Assembly: GCA_033344815.1 (NCBI GenBank)
Contig: JAWPMR010000001.1
Coordinates: 792,136-856,135, forward strand
DNA length: 64,000 nt
Direction: 5' to 3'
DNA from: Paracoccaceae bacterium
GTDB lineage: Bacteria; Pseudomonadota; Alphaproteobacteria; Rhodobacterales; Rhodobacteraceae
The position numbers and the translations under genes are program-made. Below the pieces are notes generated by a model. That model was not told the DNA's origin, did no database searches, and saw only the letters and a list, made by a program, of their open reading frames with translations. Numbering within the stretch: position 1 is the stretch's first letter; every line of letters starts with the position of its first letter. This document shows, one piece after another, positions 37,426 to 47,345 of this stretch.

Positions 37426-38820
37426 CTATGGCGAATAGGCGATTTGACGGGCCGACGCATGTTGCACCGCGCGGATTGGCCAAGTCAGAAACAGAATACC
37501 CGGATTTGCAATCGCGTTGCTTTGGACCGTCTCAACCAGTGTTCTTGGACAGCATTTTGCAACAATCTGGTCGCTTTGCTGAGCGCGTGAGACGATGTCG
37601 ATTGAAACACACTGCGCCAGATCAGCGTCGATCAACGCTTTTGCGATTTCAGGTGCCGCGCCGATACCCATATAGATGGCGACGCGCGTCCCCGGCCTCA
37701 GAATGTTCATCCAATCAAGTGTTTTTCCCTCTATCGCTGAGTGCCCGGTCGCGAGGACAAGCGTGTCACAGGTCCCGCGCTCAGTCAGAAAGCCACCAAG
37801 GGCGGCGGATGCGGCACTGGCGGCCGTTACGCCGGGCACAACCTCAAAGACAATTCCAGCAGCAGACAGCGCGTCTGCTTCTTCAGCGCCGCGTGCGAAA
37901 ATACCCGGATCACCACATTTAAGGCGTACGACGCGCTTGCCTTGACGGGCAGCGGCGACAAGAACGGCGGAAATCCTTTCCTGCGGCCAGTGATGGCACC
38001 CGGGCGATTTCCCGACATAAACGCGTTCGGCGTCACGGCGTGCCAGTTCGAGGATTTCAGGATCAACCAAACGGTCGTAGTAAACAACATCTGCCTCCTG
38101 CAGACGCTGTACACCACGCAATGTGATCAGATCCTTGCATCCCGGTCCGGCACCGACAAGCGCAACGGACCCTGTATTTCCATTCGTGAAACTAGCAGTT
38201 TCAATGGCGCGTTTGATCAGTTGAGCCGCTTCGCGTTCACCACCACGCGCGTGGGTGTGCCGAGGTGTTCCGGAAAAAACCCAGCGCCACAGATCGCGTC
38301 TGTCACGCGGCCCTAGCCGGGCGCTGGCACTTTCACGCAGTCTCCCCGCCAGTGCCGCGAGTTCACCAAGTCGGGGTTCGAGTATTTCTTCCATTTTTGT
38401 TTTGATTTGACGGCCAAGAACAGGAGCGGTGCCTTCGGTTCCGATGGCAACAACAACCGGCGAGCGATCAACGATTGACGGTGTCAGCGCATCACATAAA
38501 TGCGGCTGATCGACAACGTTCACCGTTGCGCCCACCGCTTTGGCCAGTATCTGCAGACTGGCGTCCGCTGCGGGACATCCCGTGGCAATAAACACCAGGG
38601 CCGTATTCGCGAAATCTGACGGCTCAATCCGGTCAGATTTCCAACTGATCCGGCCTTCTGTGTGCAGAGAGGCTAACTCAGGATCTAGTGACATCGCAAA
38701 CACCGTGATATCCGCCGAGGTTTTGAGGATCAGCCGGCATTTTTGTGCCGCTTGTTCGCCCCCTCCCGCGATGACGACACGTCGACCTTGCATCTGCAAG
38801 AACATTGGAAATGTATTCAC
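37426..38820 (-). CDS. cysG: Siroheme synthase (precorrin-2 dehydrogenase/ferrochelatase plus SUMT)
   Basis: I start at GTG 38820, which has a GGAGA ribosome binding site and gives 464 residues; the longer frame upstream is implausible. The N-terminal third is the NAD-dependent dehydrogenase/ferrochelatase (VVIAGGGEQAAQKCR). The C-terminal domain is uroporphyrinogen III methyltransferase (SVALVGAGPGCKDLITLRGV, VYYDRLVDPEIL, RLKCGDPGIFARGAEE, EVVPGVTAASAASA). It makes siroheme, the cofactor NirB needs. It is the last gene of the nitrate module, separated from nasA by 343 bases. Confidence 0.93.
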   Translation of the reverse strand: MNTFPMFLQMQGRRVVIAGGGEQAAQKCRLILKTSADITVFAMSLDPELASLHTEGRISWKSDRIEPSDFANTALVFIATGCPAADASLQILAKAVGATVNVVDQPHLCDALTPSIVDRSPVVVAIGTEGTAPVLGRQIKTKMEEILEPRLGELAALAGRLRESASARLGPRDRRDLWRWVFSGTPRHTHARGGEREAAQLIKRAIETASFTNGNTGSVALVGAGPGCKDLITLRGVQRLQEADVVYYDRLVDPEILELARRDAERVYVGKSPGCHHWPQERISAVLVAAARQGKRVVRLKCGDPGIFARGAEEADALSAAGIVFEVVPGVTAASAASAALGGFLTERGTCDTLVLATGHSAIEGKTLDWMNILRPGTRVAIYMGIGAAPEIAKALIDADLAQCVSIDIVSRAQQSDQIVAKCCPRTLVETVQSNAIANPGILFLTWPIRAVQHASARQIAYSP

Positions 38821-39163
38821 TGAGGTCTCCTTGTCCCGCGACCCAGATCGCGCCCGCACGCGCACCCTCGGGGTGTCGCACGGATTGCCATGCCGGTTTC
38901 GCCGGTTTGGCGAAGCCATGCCATCGTCTTCTCAATGATCGCAGCTTTTGCAATACCTGCTCCTGCCACCCCTCTGGACAAGCCGATGAGGCTAGCCTCA
39001 GCGAGGCGTCGGGCGCTGGTAATTTTTGCAAAACTCAACTTCTTGTGGACTACGCCCCGTTTCATTTGACCCCACGCGCCACACAAGATGTATCGATCTC
39101 GATCTGACAGAATCGAAACCCACCCGCATTGCCGCAAGACGGTTGCATTAATTGGCACACAGA
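38821..39163. other. Gap between nasA and cysG
   Basis: No supportable gene; a 172-codon minus frame spanning 38817-39335 overlaps nasA and reads Arg/Cys-rich. cysG may be read from nasA or from its own promoter here. No terminator is evident. Confidence 0.4.
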
Positions 39164-41743
39164 TCATTCGGCGGCCACGGGTCGGCGCATTTGCTCGATG
39201 AGCTCGGCCAGTTCGGGCTTGCAGGATCCGCAATTTGTACCGGCGCATGTTGCGACAGCAAGTGCATCCACGCTTGTCGCCCCGGCTGAAATTGCATCGC
39301 GCAATGTGTTGATCCCGACATTGAGACAGGCGCACATTGTGGCGCCGGGGTCAGGTTTGTCGACGCCGCCGCGTCCTGCCAAAGCCTGCAGGGAAGGCGT
39401 TGATGTGCCGATCAGAGACACCGCGTGCGAGCGGGACAAATTTACGGGATCGGGCGCAGCAAAAAACAGCCCCGCAAGTTGGTCGCCATCATGAAAGGCG
39501 ATGCGGGTCTGTCGACCGGTCTGATCGTGCATTTCGGATGCAGTACCGGTGGTGATCCCCAAGAGGTTTCTCGCCAACTCTTCCCAGTTGGCTGGCGCGG
39601 CAGTGCCTGCGAACTCACCTTGCCACCCGGTCAGCGATCTGGCTATAGCGCTATAGGGCCCTTTGGGCGACATCGCCTTTAAGGATGCCGCAAAGCCGTA
39701 CCAGCCTGCGGTATATTTTTGCACCGTTACCTGATTGGTTTTCAGAGCCGGCTGTCCTGAAACGGGATCAACTTTGGACGCGCTCAACATGTTCACAACC
39801 CCGGCACTGCTGTGCTGGCGCGTCCAGTGCATCGGGGCAAACACCTGTCCTTTTACGACGCGCTCGGTGGTCATGGCCCGCAAGATGGCCTGCCCGAAAC
39901 CATTGGACAGCACCACGAGATCACCGGCCAGTATCTCCAATCGCGCCGCATCAGAGGGATGTAATTCCACGTAGGGTTCCGCCAGATGAGCACCAAGGCG
40001 CGGGGCTTTGCCGCTGCGGGTCATGGTGTGCCACTGGTCCCGGTTGCGCCCGGTGTTGAGGTTGAATGCACCCTGTGCGACAGGCGTTGGTGCCGCAACC
40101 GGCACCATGCGTGCCTTGCCACCCGGATGAAAGAAACCGCCCTCGGCAAAAAAACGTTTTCCATTTCGCGGCCACTGCGTCGGGATCATTTTGGCGTAAT
40201 CCACATCCGAAAAAACGCTCAAATCAAGGTCGCGTCCAAAATCGGCGGATGCGGCGGAAAGCTTTACGTATTCGGCAAAAATGTCGGCCGGAGACGCGTA
40301 CTCAAAGGCATCGCCCCACCCCATGCGTTTGGCAACACCACAAACGATTTTCCAATCGGGCCGCGCCTCGCCCGGAACTGGCAGGAATGCCCGCTGGCGC
40401 GAAATGCGGCGTTCGGAATTGGTGACTGTTCCGTCTTTCTCGCCCCACCCGGTTGCTGGCAACAAAACATCCGCGAGATCGCCCGTATCCGTGCGCGCCA
40501 AGATATCTGACACGGCAACAAAGGGCACATTCGCGATGGCCTTGGCGACAGCACCCGCGTCCGGCATGCTGACCGCGGGGTTGGTCGACATAACCCACAG
40601 CGCTTTGATCTTGCCCGCTGCGCAAGCTTGAAACAAATCTACGGCCTTCAAACCGGGACGCGTGGAGATCGTCGGACTGCCCCAAAAGTCCTGTACACAA
40701 GACCGGTGGTCCGGGTTTTCGATGTCCAGATGATTGGCCAGCATGTTTGCCAGACCGCCAACCTCGCGCCCACCCATGGCGTTGGGTTGGCCTGTCAGAG
40801 AAAATGGACCACACCCCGGTTTTCCGATCCGCCCCGTGGCCAGATGGCAATTCAGGATTGCATTGACCTTGTCGGTGCCACAATCGGATTGGTTGACACC
40901 TTGAGAATAGAGTGTCACGACCTTTTCAGTTCCCGCCCAAAGTTCGTAAAAATGCGTGAGCGCTTCTGAGGACAGACCACTTTCGATAGGATCATCCAAT
41001 CGCGCCTGTGTCATTGCTGGAATAGCGCCCGAAACGTGATCATGCAGGTAACGCTGATCCAACGCATCATTATCTGCCAGATAGGCCAGCAATCCATTGA
41101 ACAGGGCAATGTCACCGCCGGGCGCGATGCTCAGGTGGTGATCCGCAAAGGCGGAAGTTGCCGTTTTGCGCGGGTCGATGTTGACAATTTGCATCTGCGG
41201 ACGCGCGACTTTTGCGGCGGCGATGCGTTGGTGCAGAACCGGGTGACACCACGCCAGATTTGAACCGACCATTACAATAAGATCGGCATCTTCAAGATCA
41301 GCATAGATACCGGGGACCGTATCCGTTCCAAAGGCCCGCTTATGCCCCGCGACCGATGACGCCATGCAAAGACGCGAGTTTGTATCGATATTTGCGGACC
41401 CGATGAACCCTTTCATCAGCTTGTTGGCGACATAGTAATCCTCGGTCAGCAACTGGCCTGACACATAAAATGCGACGCTGTCAGGGCCGTGATCGCGGAT
41501 CGCGGTGCTGAATTTATCCGCCATGAGGTCGAGTGTTTCATCCCACTCCGCGTCTTGCCCACCAATTTGAGGGCGTAAAAGCCGCCCCTCTAGATCAATT
41601 GTTTCACCCAACGCCGCACCTTTTGAGCACAGGCGCCCAAAATTTGCCGGGTGCTCAGGGTCGCCTTTGATCGTGCCATCAGCGCCTGCCAAAACACCAC
41701 AGCCGACACCGCAATAGGGACAGGTTGTCTGCGTCAGGCTCAT
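39164..41743 (-). CDS. nasA: Assimilatory nitrate reductase catalytic subunit with C-terminal [2Fe-2S] domain
   Basis: 859 residues of the cytoplasmic molybdopterin (bis-MGD) nitrate reductase family. The N-terminal [4Fe-4S] site uses Cys8, Cys11, Cys15 and Cys39 (CPYCGVGC, RLCS); the Mo ligand is Cys126 in TNSRLCMASS. The C-terminal 55 residues form a BFD-like [2Fe-2S] domain (CACLNVGINTLRDAI, CAGTNCGSC). It reduces nitrate to nitrite. No NasC-type flavoprotein is encoded nearby, so electrons may come through the BFD-like domain. The start overlaps the nirD stop by four bases. Confidence 0.95.
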   Translation of the reverse strand: MSLTQTTCPYCGVGCGVLAGADGTIKGDPEHPANFGRLCSKGAALGETIDLEGRLLRPQIGGQDAEWDETLDLMADKFSTAIRDHGPDSVAFYVSGQLLTEDYYVANKLMKGFIGSANIDTNSRLCMASSVAGHKRAFGTDTVPGIYADLEDADLIVMVGSNLAWCHPVLHQRIAAAKVARPQMQIVNIDPRKTATSAFADHHLSIAPGGDIALFNGLLAYLADNDALDQRYLHDHVSGAIPAMTQARLDDPIESGLSSEALTHFYELWAGTEKVVTLYSQGVNQSDCGTDKVNAILNCHLATGRIGKPGCGPFSLTGQPNAMGGREVGGLANMLANHLDIENPDHRSCVQDFWGSPTISTRPGLKAVDLFQACAAGKIKALWVMSTNPAVSMPDAGAVAKAIANVPFVAVSDILARTDTGDLADVLLPATGWGEKDGTVTNSERRISRQRAFLPVPGEARPDWKIVCGVAKRMGWGDAFEYASPADIFAEYVKLSAASADFGRDLDLSVFSDVDYAKMIPTQWPRNGKRFFAEGGFFHPGGKARMVPVAAPTPVAQGAFNLNTGRNRDQWHTMTRSGKAPRLGAHLAEPYVELHPSDAARLEILAGDLVVLSNGFGQAILRAMTTERVVKGQVFAPMHWTRQHSSAGVVNMLSASKVDPVSGQPALKTNQVTVQKYTAGWYGFAASLKAMSPKGPYSAIARSLTGWQGEFAGTAAPANWEELARNLLGITTGTASEMHDQTGRQTRIAFHDGDQLAGLFFAAPDPVNLSRSHAVSLIGTSTPSLQALAGRGGVDKPDPGATMCACLNVGINTLRDAISAGATSVDALAVATCAGTNCGSCKPELAELIEQMRRPVAAE

Positions 41744-42075
41744 GCCACGGCCCGTTGGTCCAGCATCGCCGCATCCAGAAAGATGCGACCACCTTCAACG
41801 CGTGCAGGATAGGTTGCCACCTGCCCTTCATCGGGCCCTTGAACCGATCCAGTTTCAAGCGAAATCACCCAATTGTGCAACGGGCATGTCACCGAATTGC
41901 TGTGCACGATCCCTTCGGCCAAAGGACCGTTCTTGTGCGGACAGGCATTGTCAAGGGCAAAAACCTCGTCTGTTCCCGTGCGAAAAACAGCGATACAACC
42001 ATGCACCGTTTTCACCAGGCGCGCGCCGCGTTTTGGGATGTCATCTAGTGCGGCAATATCGATCCAGTTGCTCAT
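41740..42075 (-). CDS. nirD: Nitrite reductase small subunit with Rieske cluster
   Basis: Start at ATG 42075, overlapping nirB by four bases (111 residues). It is a Rieske-type domain with both ligand pairs present, CPHKNG and CPLHNW, so unlike enterobacterial NirD it should carry a [2Fe-2S] cluster. It partners with NirB in NAD(P)H-dependent nitrite reduction to ammonium. Confidence 0.93.
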   Translation of the reverse strand: MSNWIDIAALDDIPKRGARLVKTVHGCIAVFRTGTDEVFALDNACPHKNGPLAEGIVHSNSVTCPLHNWVISLETGSVQGPDEGQVATYPARVEGGRIFLDAAMLDQRAVA

Positions 42076-44501
42076 TCCGCAGCCTCCAACGACAGGTTTG
42101 CAATAGGTTGATAGGTCTCCGCCTTGGCCACGTGCTGGGCCCATGGATCCTTGCGATATACGGTTTGGGAAAGTTCAAAACGGGCCACCAGCTTGGCGCG
42201 GTTTTCCAGATCCATCACCTGCTCTTCGATCCAATCGAGGCCAACTTTAGACATCCATTTATAGATGCGATCCAGATACTTGGCGTTTTCACGGTAGGAT
42301 TGCGTAACCGCTTTGATGACGTCGATCACCTCGCTTTCACTCGCAACCTGACACAGCAGTTCCGTTTCCCGAACGTCCATCCCTGCCGCGCCACCGATGC
42401 TGATCTGATAACCGCTGTCCACACAAACCACGCCGATATCCTTGCAGGTTGCCTCTGCGCAATTGCGCGGACAGCCTGACACGCCAAGTTTCAGTTTATG
42501 CGGCGTCCAGGACCCCCACAGGGTTTTTTCCAAATTGATCCCGAGACCCGTACTGTCCTGCGTGCCAAAACGGCAATGATCCGTGCCGACACAGGTTTTT
42601 ACAGTGCGCAGACCCTTTGAATAGGCGTGGCCGGAAACCATCCCTGCCTTGTTCAAATCGTGCCAGATGGCTGGCAGATCTTCACCTTTCACACCCAGTA
42701 AATCGATACGCTGTCCGCCGGTCACCTTAACCGTTGGCACCGCGAATTTATCCGCCGCATCTGCGATTGCGCGTAATTCGTCCGGCGTGGTGATGCCGCC
42801 CCACATGCGCGGCACGACGCTGAAGGTGCCGTCCTTCTGGATATTTGCGTGTTTGCGCTCGTTGATGAAACGCGATTGTGGATCGTCCTGATATTCAAGC
42901 GGCCAATCTGCCAAGAGGTAGAAATTCAAAGCCGGGCGGCAAACATGGCACCCGCAAGAGGTTTTCCAACCGCATTCCTGCCAAACGGCAGCCATGGATT
43001 TCAATTCCTGGCTCTTGACCATCCGCCGCACATCTTCGTGCGTCATATCCGTGCAGCCGCAAACAGAAGCGACCGCAGGCAGCACAAAATCATCGCCCAG
43101 GGTAACAGCTAGAACCTGCTCCACCAAGCCGGTGCATGTACCACAGGACCCGGACGCTTTGGTCGTCGCGCGCACTGCGCCCAAATCTGTGGCCCCTGCC
43201 GCAATCGCATCCTCAATCTTACCTTTGCAAATGCCGTTGCAGCCACAGATTTCCGCATCACGCGGTAAGGCTGCAACGGCTGAGAGCGGGTCCGAGGGGG
43301 CACCACCCTGAAAAGCCGGACCAAAGATCAACGTCTCGCGCATGTCCGCGATGTCGGTTTTGTCGCGTATCAACCCAAAGAACCAGTTGCTATCAGCTGT
43401 ATCGCCATACATTACAGCGCCGATGATCTGGTTGTTTTCAAGGACCAGACGGCGGTAAACACCACGCGCGGGGTCCCGGAACACAATGTCTTCGCGCGTC
43501 TCACCTTCGGCAAAATCCCCAGCGCTGAACAGGTCACACCCGGTTACTTTGAGCTTGGTGGACAGCTCTTTTTGAACGAAGGCCGCATCCTCACCAAGCA
43601 GCGTTTTTGCGACGACCTTCGCCTGATCATAAAGCGGTGCGACCAGACCAAAGATCGCCCCGTCATGCTCCACACATTCGCCGACCGCCAGAACGTCAGC
43701 GTCCGACGTCCGCATTTGATCGTCAACATGGATGCCCTTGCCGACGGCAAGGCCTGCATCCTGCGCTAGGGCGATGTTGGGGCGAATGCCCACAGCCATG
43801 ACCAGCAGATCACATGGCAGTTCGGTGCCATCGTCCAACAGCAGCGCTTTAACATGCCCGTTCTCGCCAAGAATTTCTTTGGAATTGGCAGAACATCTGA
43901 CGGTGATGTTCTTGTCCACCAACGCCTTGCGTAACAAATACCCGGCGGCCTCATCCAACTGACGCTCCATCAGGTGCCCCATGATGTGCACAACCGTTAC
44001 GTCAACGCCGCGCGCCGCCATGCCTGCCGCCGCCTCCAACCCCAAAAGGCCTCCACCAATCACCACGCATTTGTTATCTTCGCCCAGGCCCATCATGCGC
44101 TCGGTATCTTCCAGATCACGGTATGCGATAACGCCGTTCAGATCGTGGCCCGGCAACGGGATCATAAAGGGATTGGACCCGGTACCAAACAAAAGCTTGT
44201 CGTAGGAAAGCACGTCACCATTGTCGGCGGTGACGGCTTTTGCCGCCCGATCTATCGCGACAACCTTTTCGCCAAACCGGCAGTTCACGCCGTTCTCTTC
44301 GTACCACTCGGCCGTGTGCGTGATGATTTCCTCATATGTCTTTTCGCCCGACAAAACAGGTGACAACATGATGCGATTGTAGTTGCCGCGCGGTTCTCCG
44401 TTAAACAGCGTGACGTCATAGCCGCCCCCTGCGTCCAACAAGTGTTCCAACGCGCGACCGGTGGCCATTCCGGCACCAATGATGATTAACTTCTGGGTCA
44501 T
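42072..44501 (-). CDS. nirB: NAD(P)H nitrite reductase large subunit
   Basis: 809 residues in the usual order: FAD/NAD(P)-binding domains (IIGAGMATGRALEHLL; a second nucleotide motif VIGGGLLGLEAAAGMAARG), a BFD-like [2Fe-2S] region (CGCNGICKGKIEDAI, CGTCTGLVEQVL), then the siroheme/[4Fe-4S] domain with CVGTDHCRFG and SGCPRNCAEATC. It catalyses six-electron reduction of nitrite to ammonium in the cytoplasm. Siroheme comes from CysG downstream. Its start overlaps the nrtCD stop by one base. Confidence 0.95.
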   Translation of the reverse strand: MTQKLIIIGAGMATGRALEHLLDAGGGYDVTLFNGEPRGNYNRIMLSPVLSGEKTYEEIITHTAEWYEENGVNCRFGEKVVAIDRAAKAVTADNGDVLSYDKLLFGTGSNPFMIPLPGHDLNGVIAYRDLEDTERMMGLGEDNKCVVIGGGLLGLEAAAGMAARGVDVTVVHIMGHLMERQLDEAAGYLLRKALVDKNITVRCSANSKEILGENGHVKALLLDDGTELPCDLLVMAVGIRPNIALAQDAGLAVGKGIHVDDQMRTSDADVLAVGECVEHDGAIFGLVAPLYDQAKVVAKTLLGEDAAFVQKELSTKLKVTGCDLFSAGDFAEGETREDIVFRDPARGVYRRLVLENNQIIGAVMYGDTADSNWFFGLIRDKTDIADMRETLIFGPAFQGGAPSDPLSAVAALPRDAEICGCNGICKGKIEDAIAAGATDLGAVRATTKASGSCGTCTGLVEQVLAVTLGDDFVLPAVASVCGCTDMTHEDVRRMVKSQELKSMAAVWQECGWKTSCGCHVCRPALNFYLLADWPLEYQDDPQSRFINERKHANIQKDGTFSVVPRMWGGITTPDELRAIADAADKFAVPTVKVTGGQRIDLLGVKGEDLPAIWHDLNKAGMVSGHAYSKGLRTVKTCVGTDHCRFGTQDSTGLGINLEKTLWGSWTPHKLKLGVSGCPRNCAEATCKDIGVVCVDSGYQISIGGAAGMDVRETELLCQVASESEVIDVIKAVTQSYRENAKYLDRIYKWMSKVGLDWIEEQVMDLENRAKLVARFELSQTVYRKDPWAQHVAKAETYQPIANLSLEAAE

Positions 44502-46198
44502 TATTCTGCCGCCACTACTGTTTTGAGTTTTGATCCTGGGCCCGGCGCGCGTTTGGAGTGATTGCCGTGCTCATATTCTTCAAGGAAATCCAGCACTTCG
44601 GCGCGGTAATTGTAATAATCGGGGTGCTCCAACAACGCCTTTCGGGTTCTTGGTCGCGGCAATTTCACGTCTGTGATCTTGCCAATTCTGGCCTGCGGGC
44701 CATTCGTCATCATCACCACACGGTCCGCCAGCAAGATCGCCTCATCCACGTCATGTGTTACGCAAACGGCCGTCACCTTGGTGCGGGACCAGACCTCCAT
44801 CAGAACTTCTTGCAGCTCCCAACGCGTAAGGCTGTCCAGCATGCCGAAGGGCTCATCCAACAACAGCAATTTAGGTGACAAAGCAAAGGCGCGCGCGATA
44901 CCGACACGTTGCTTCATGCCGTTGGACAGCGACGATGCCTGTTTGTCCATACTATCGGCAAGACCAACACGTTCGAGATAGTACTCAATCACATCCTGAC
45001 GTTCCGCCCGCGATGCATTGGGATAGACCTTGTCCACGCCGATCGCGACGTTTTCCTTGGCGCTTAGCCATGGAAACAGATTTGGCGACTGGAAGACCAC
45101 GGCGCGTTCCGGGTCCGCCCCCTCAACGTTCCAGCCATCCAAACGGATCGCGCCTTTCGAAATTGGGTTCAGCCCGGCGGCCATCGTAAGCACGGTGGAT
45201 TTGCCGCATCCTGAATGTCCGATCAGGCTGATGAACTCACCCTTGTTGATCTTGAGGTCAAAATCTTCGACCACCGTCAACGGGCCTTTTGGGGTCGGAT
45301 ACACTTTATGCAATTGCGAAAAGACCAGATATCGTTCCTCGATTGCCCCCTTTTGCGCATTGGCAACAGCCGCAGGCACCGAATGGATCGGCACCACATC
45401 CGGCAACGACCGTGCGCCTTCAATCTTGGAGGCAATACCCACATCCATCAGATACTTGGTCACACTTGCCCGCAGCGCCTTGAATGTCGCGTCATCGTTC
45501 ATTTCCCCGCGGTCACGCGGGCGCGGAATGTTGACCTGCACGGGGTCGGCCAATGTACCATCAGGATTGAGCGGGATAATCCGGTCGGCCAAAAGAATGG
45601 CCTCATCCACGTCATTGGTGATCAGAATGCAGGTCTTTTTGTCGGTTTCCCAGATGTCGAGGATTTCATCCGCGAGATTGGCCCGCGTCAGTGCATCCAG
45701 CGCGCTCAGCGGCTCATCCAAAAGCAGCATTTTAGGGTTCATCGCCAATGCCCGCGCAACGGCAACCCGTTGGCGCATACCACCAGAGAGTTCAGAAGGA
45801 CGGCGCGCAATTGCATGGGACAGACCGACCATCCCAACATAGTGGTCGATCTTGGCCTGACGGACGTCACGAGACAGCTTTGGGAACACTGCATCAATAG
45901 CAAGACCCACATTGCCACCCACAGTCAGCCAAGGCATCAGTGAATAGCTCTGAAACACCAAGCCGCGCTCTGGTCCCGGCCCTCCAATTGGCGCGCCTTT
46001 GAAGCTTACTTGACCGGTGTCCGGCATTTCGAGGCCGGCGATCAGGTTCATCAAGGTGGATTTTCCAGTTCCGGAAAAACCCAGGATCGCTACGAACTCC
46101 CCTTCTTTGACATCAAGATTGATGCCCTTCAGGACTTCCATGCGGCTGGTGCCCTGCCCAAACCCTTTTGAGACGTTTTCAAATCTGAGAATGCTCAT
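44501..46198 (-). CDS. nrtCD: Nitrate ABC transporter ATPase, two nucleotide-binding domains fused
   Basis: 565 residues with two complete ATPase modules. Module 1 has Walker A GFSGTGKST (about 40-48), signature LSGGMRQR and Walker B MLLLDEPLSALD. Module 2 begins near residue 300 and has GHSGCGKST, signature LSNGMKQR and LLLLDEPFGMLD. This differs from cyanobacteria, where NrtC and NrtD are separate and NrtC carries a receptor-like C-terminal domain, absent here. The fused heterodimer would power one NrtB dimer. Confidence 0.93.
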   Translation of the reverse strand: MSILRFENVSKGFGQGTSRMEVLKGINLDVKEGEFVAILGFSGTGKSTLMNLIAGLEMPDTGQVSFKGAPIGGPGPERGLVFQSYSLMPWLTVGGNVGLAIDAVFPKLSRDVRQAKIDHYVGMVGLSHAIARRPSELSGGMRQRVAVARALAMNPKMLLLDEPLSALDALTRANLADEILDIWETDKKTCILITNDVDEAILLADRIIPLNPDGTLADPVQVNIPRPRDRGEMNDDATFKALRASVTKYLMDVGIASKIEGARSLPDVVPIHSVPAAVANAQKGAIEERYLVFSQLHKVYPTPKGPLTVVEDFDLKINKGEFISLIGHSGCGKSTVLTMAAGLNPISKGAIRLDGWNVEGADPERAVVFQSPNLFPWLSAKENVAIGVDKVYPNASRAERQDVIEYYLERVGLADSMDKQASSLSNGMKQRVGIARAFALSPKLLLLDEPFGMLDSLTRWELQEVLMEVWSRTKVTAVCVTHDVDEAILLADRVVMMTNGPQARIGKITDVKLPRPRTRKALLEHPDYYNYRAEVLDFLEEYEHGNHSKRAPGPGSKLKTVVAAE

Positions 46199-46204
46199 GA
46201 GACC

Positions 46205-47278
46205 CTACCGGTTTTCGGAAAACGTAAACATGGATTGCAAGGCGAACATCACGCGATCCAACAGGAAACCAATGATCCCGATGGTGAAGACCGCAACCAT
46301 GATTTTGGCCAGCGATTGAGATGATCCGTTTTGGAACTCATCCCAGACGAATTTTCCAAGTCCGGGGTTCTGCGCCAACATTTCTGCAGCGATTAAGACC
46401 ATCCAGCCGACGCCGAGTGACAAGCGCAGCCCGGTAAAAATCAAAGGCAATGCTGACGGCAGGACAAGCTTTGTGATCTTGGTATAGGTGTTCATTTTCA
46501 GCACCTTGGACACGCTGACCAGATCCTTGTCGATGGAGGAAACCCCAAGTGCTGTATTGATCAACGTCGGCCAGAGCGAACACAGCGTTACCGTGATCGC
46601 TGACACAAGGAACGACTTGGTGAACATGCCATCATTGGTCGTGTAAACCGCCGACACGACCATCGTGACGATAGGCAACCAGGCCAGCGGGCTTACCGGT
46701 TTGAAAATCTGAATGATCGGGTTGATCGCAGCGTTTGCGGTGACGGAAAGACCAGCCATGATCCCGACAGGAATGGCGATCACGGACCCGATCAGGAACC
46801 CGAAAAAGACCGTTTTTATCGATGTCCAGATTTGCGCGTAATAGGTGGGTTTGCCAGTATAGGTTCTGTCGCGCACCTTGTCCGCCTGCCCGTCCGCAAT
46901 CAGCTTAGCGTTACGCACGTCCTGCCGTTCATAAAAGGCAGCTTCTTTTTGACGCTCGCGCACCGCGTCTTCGTTCAGATTGACCGCTTGTTCCCAGACC
47001 TGCACTGGCCCCGGGATAGCGCCAAGCGATGTCTGCACCGTCGGTGCCAATGCCGCCCAAGCGCTGATGAAAATCCCAATGGCCAAAAGCGGCACACCCA
47101 GCAATCGCCAGATTTCGGACATCTGAGCACGCGGATTGTCGCCAGCAGCGGCCTTCAGAATTGGCGTCAGCCATGCCAATCCCAGCACTTGAAACCAAGT
47201 ATCGGCTTTGTTGATGCGCGTAAAAAGGCGCGCGCGGCGGGCTTCACCCTCAAGTGAATCGGGGTCAATGGCGGTCAT
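46205..47278 (-). CDS. nrtB: Nitrate ABC transporter permease
   Basis: 357 residues. An N-terminal cytoplasmic and first-helix region of about 130 residues precedes the conserved permease core (FFGFLIGSVIAIPVGIMAGL, FKPVSPLAWLPIVTMVV, and the EAA-like loop LVSVSKVLKMNTYTKITKLVLPSALPLIFTGL). It forms the membrane channel for nitrate/nitrite uptake with NrtA and NrtCD. Confidence 0.93.
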   Translation of the reverse strand: MTAIDPDSLEGEARRARLFTRINKADTWFQVLGLAWLTPILKAAAGDNPRAQMSEIWRLLGVPLLAIGIFISAWAALAPTVQTSLGAIPGPVQVWEQAVNLNEDAVRERQKEAAFYERQDVRNAKLIADGQADKVRDRTYTGKPTYYAQIWTSIKTVFFGFLIGSVIAIPVGIMAGLSVTANAAINPIIQIFKPVSPLAWLPIVTMVVSAVYTTNDGMFTKSFLVSAITVTLCSLWPTLINTALGVSSIDKDLVSVSKVLKMNTYTKITKLVLPSALPLIFTGLRLSLGVGWMVLIAAEMLAQNPGLGKFVWDEFQNGSSQSLAKIMVAVFTIGIIGFLLDRVMFALQSMFTFSENR

Positions 47279-47345
47279 TTTGCACCTCTGATGTTCAAAT
47301 CCAGGGAAATGTCGCCCGCCGCACCAAGTGCCGCGGGCGGGTGTC

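Noticed and set aside
38817-39335. A 172-codon minus-strand frame between nasA and cysG
   Set aside because: Overlaps the end of nasA in another frame and reads as Arg/Cys-rich shadow sequence.
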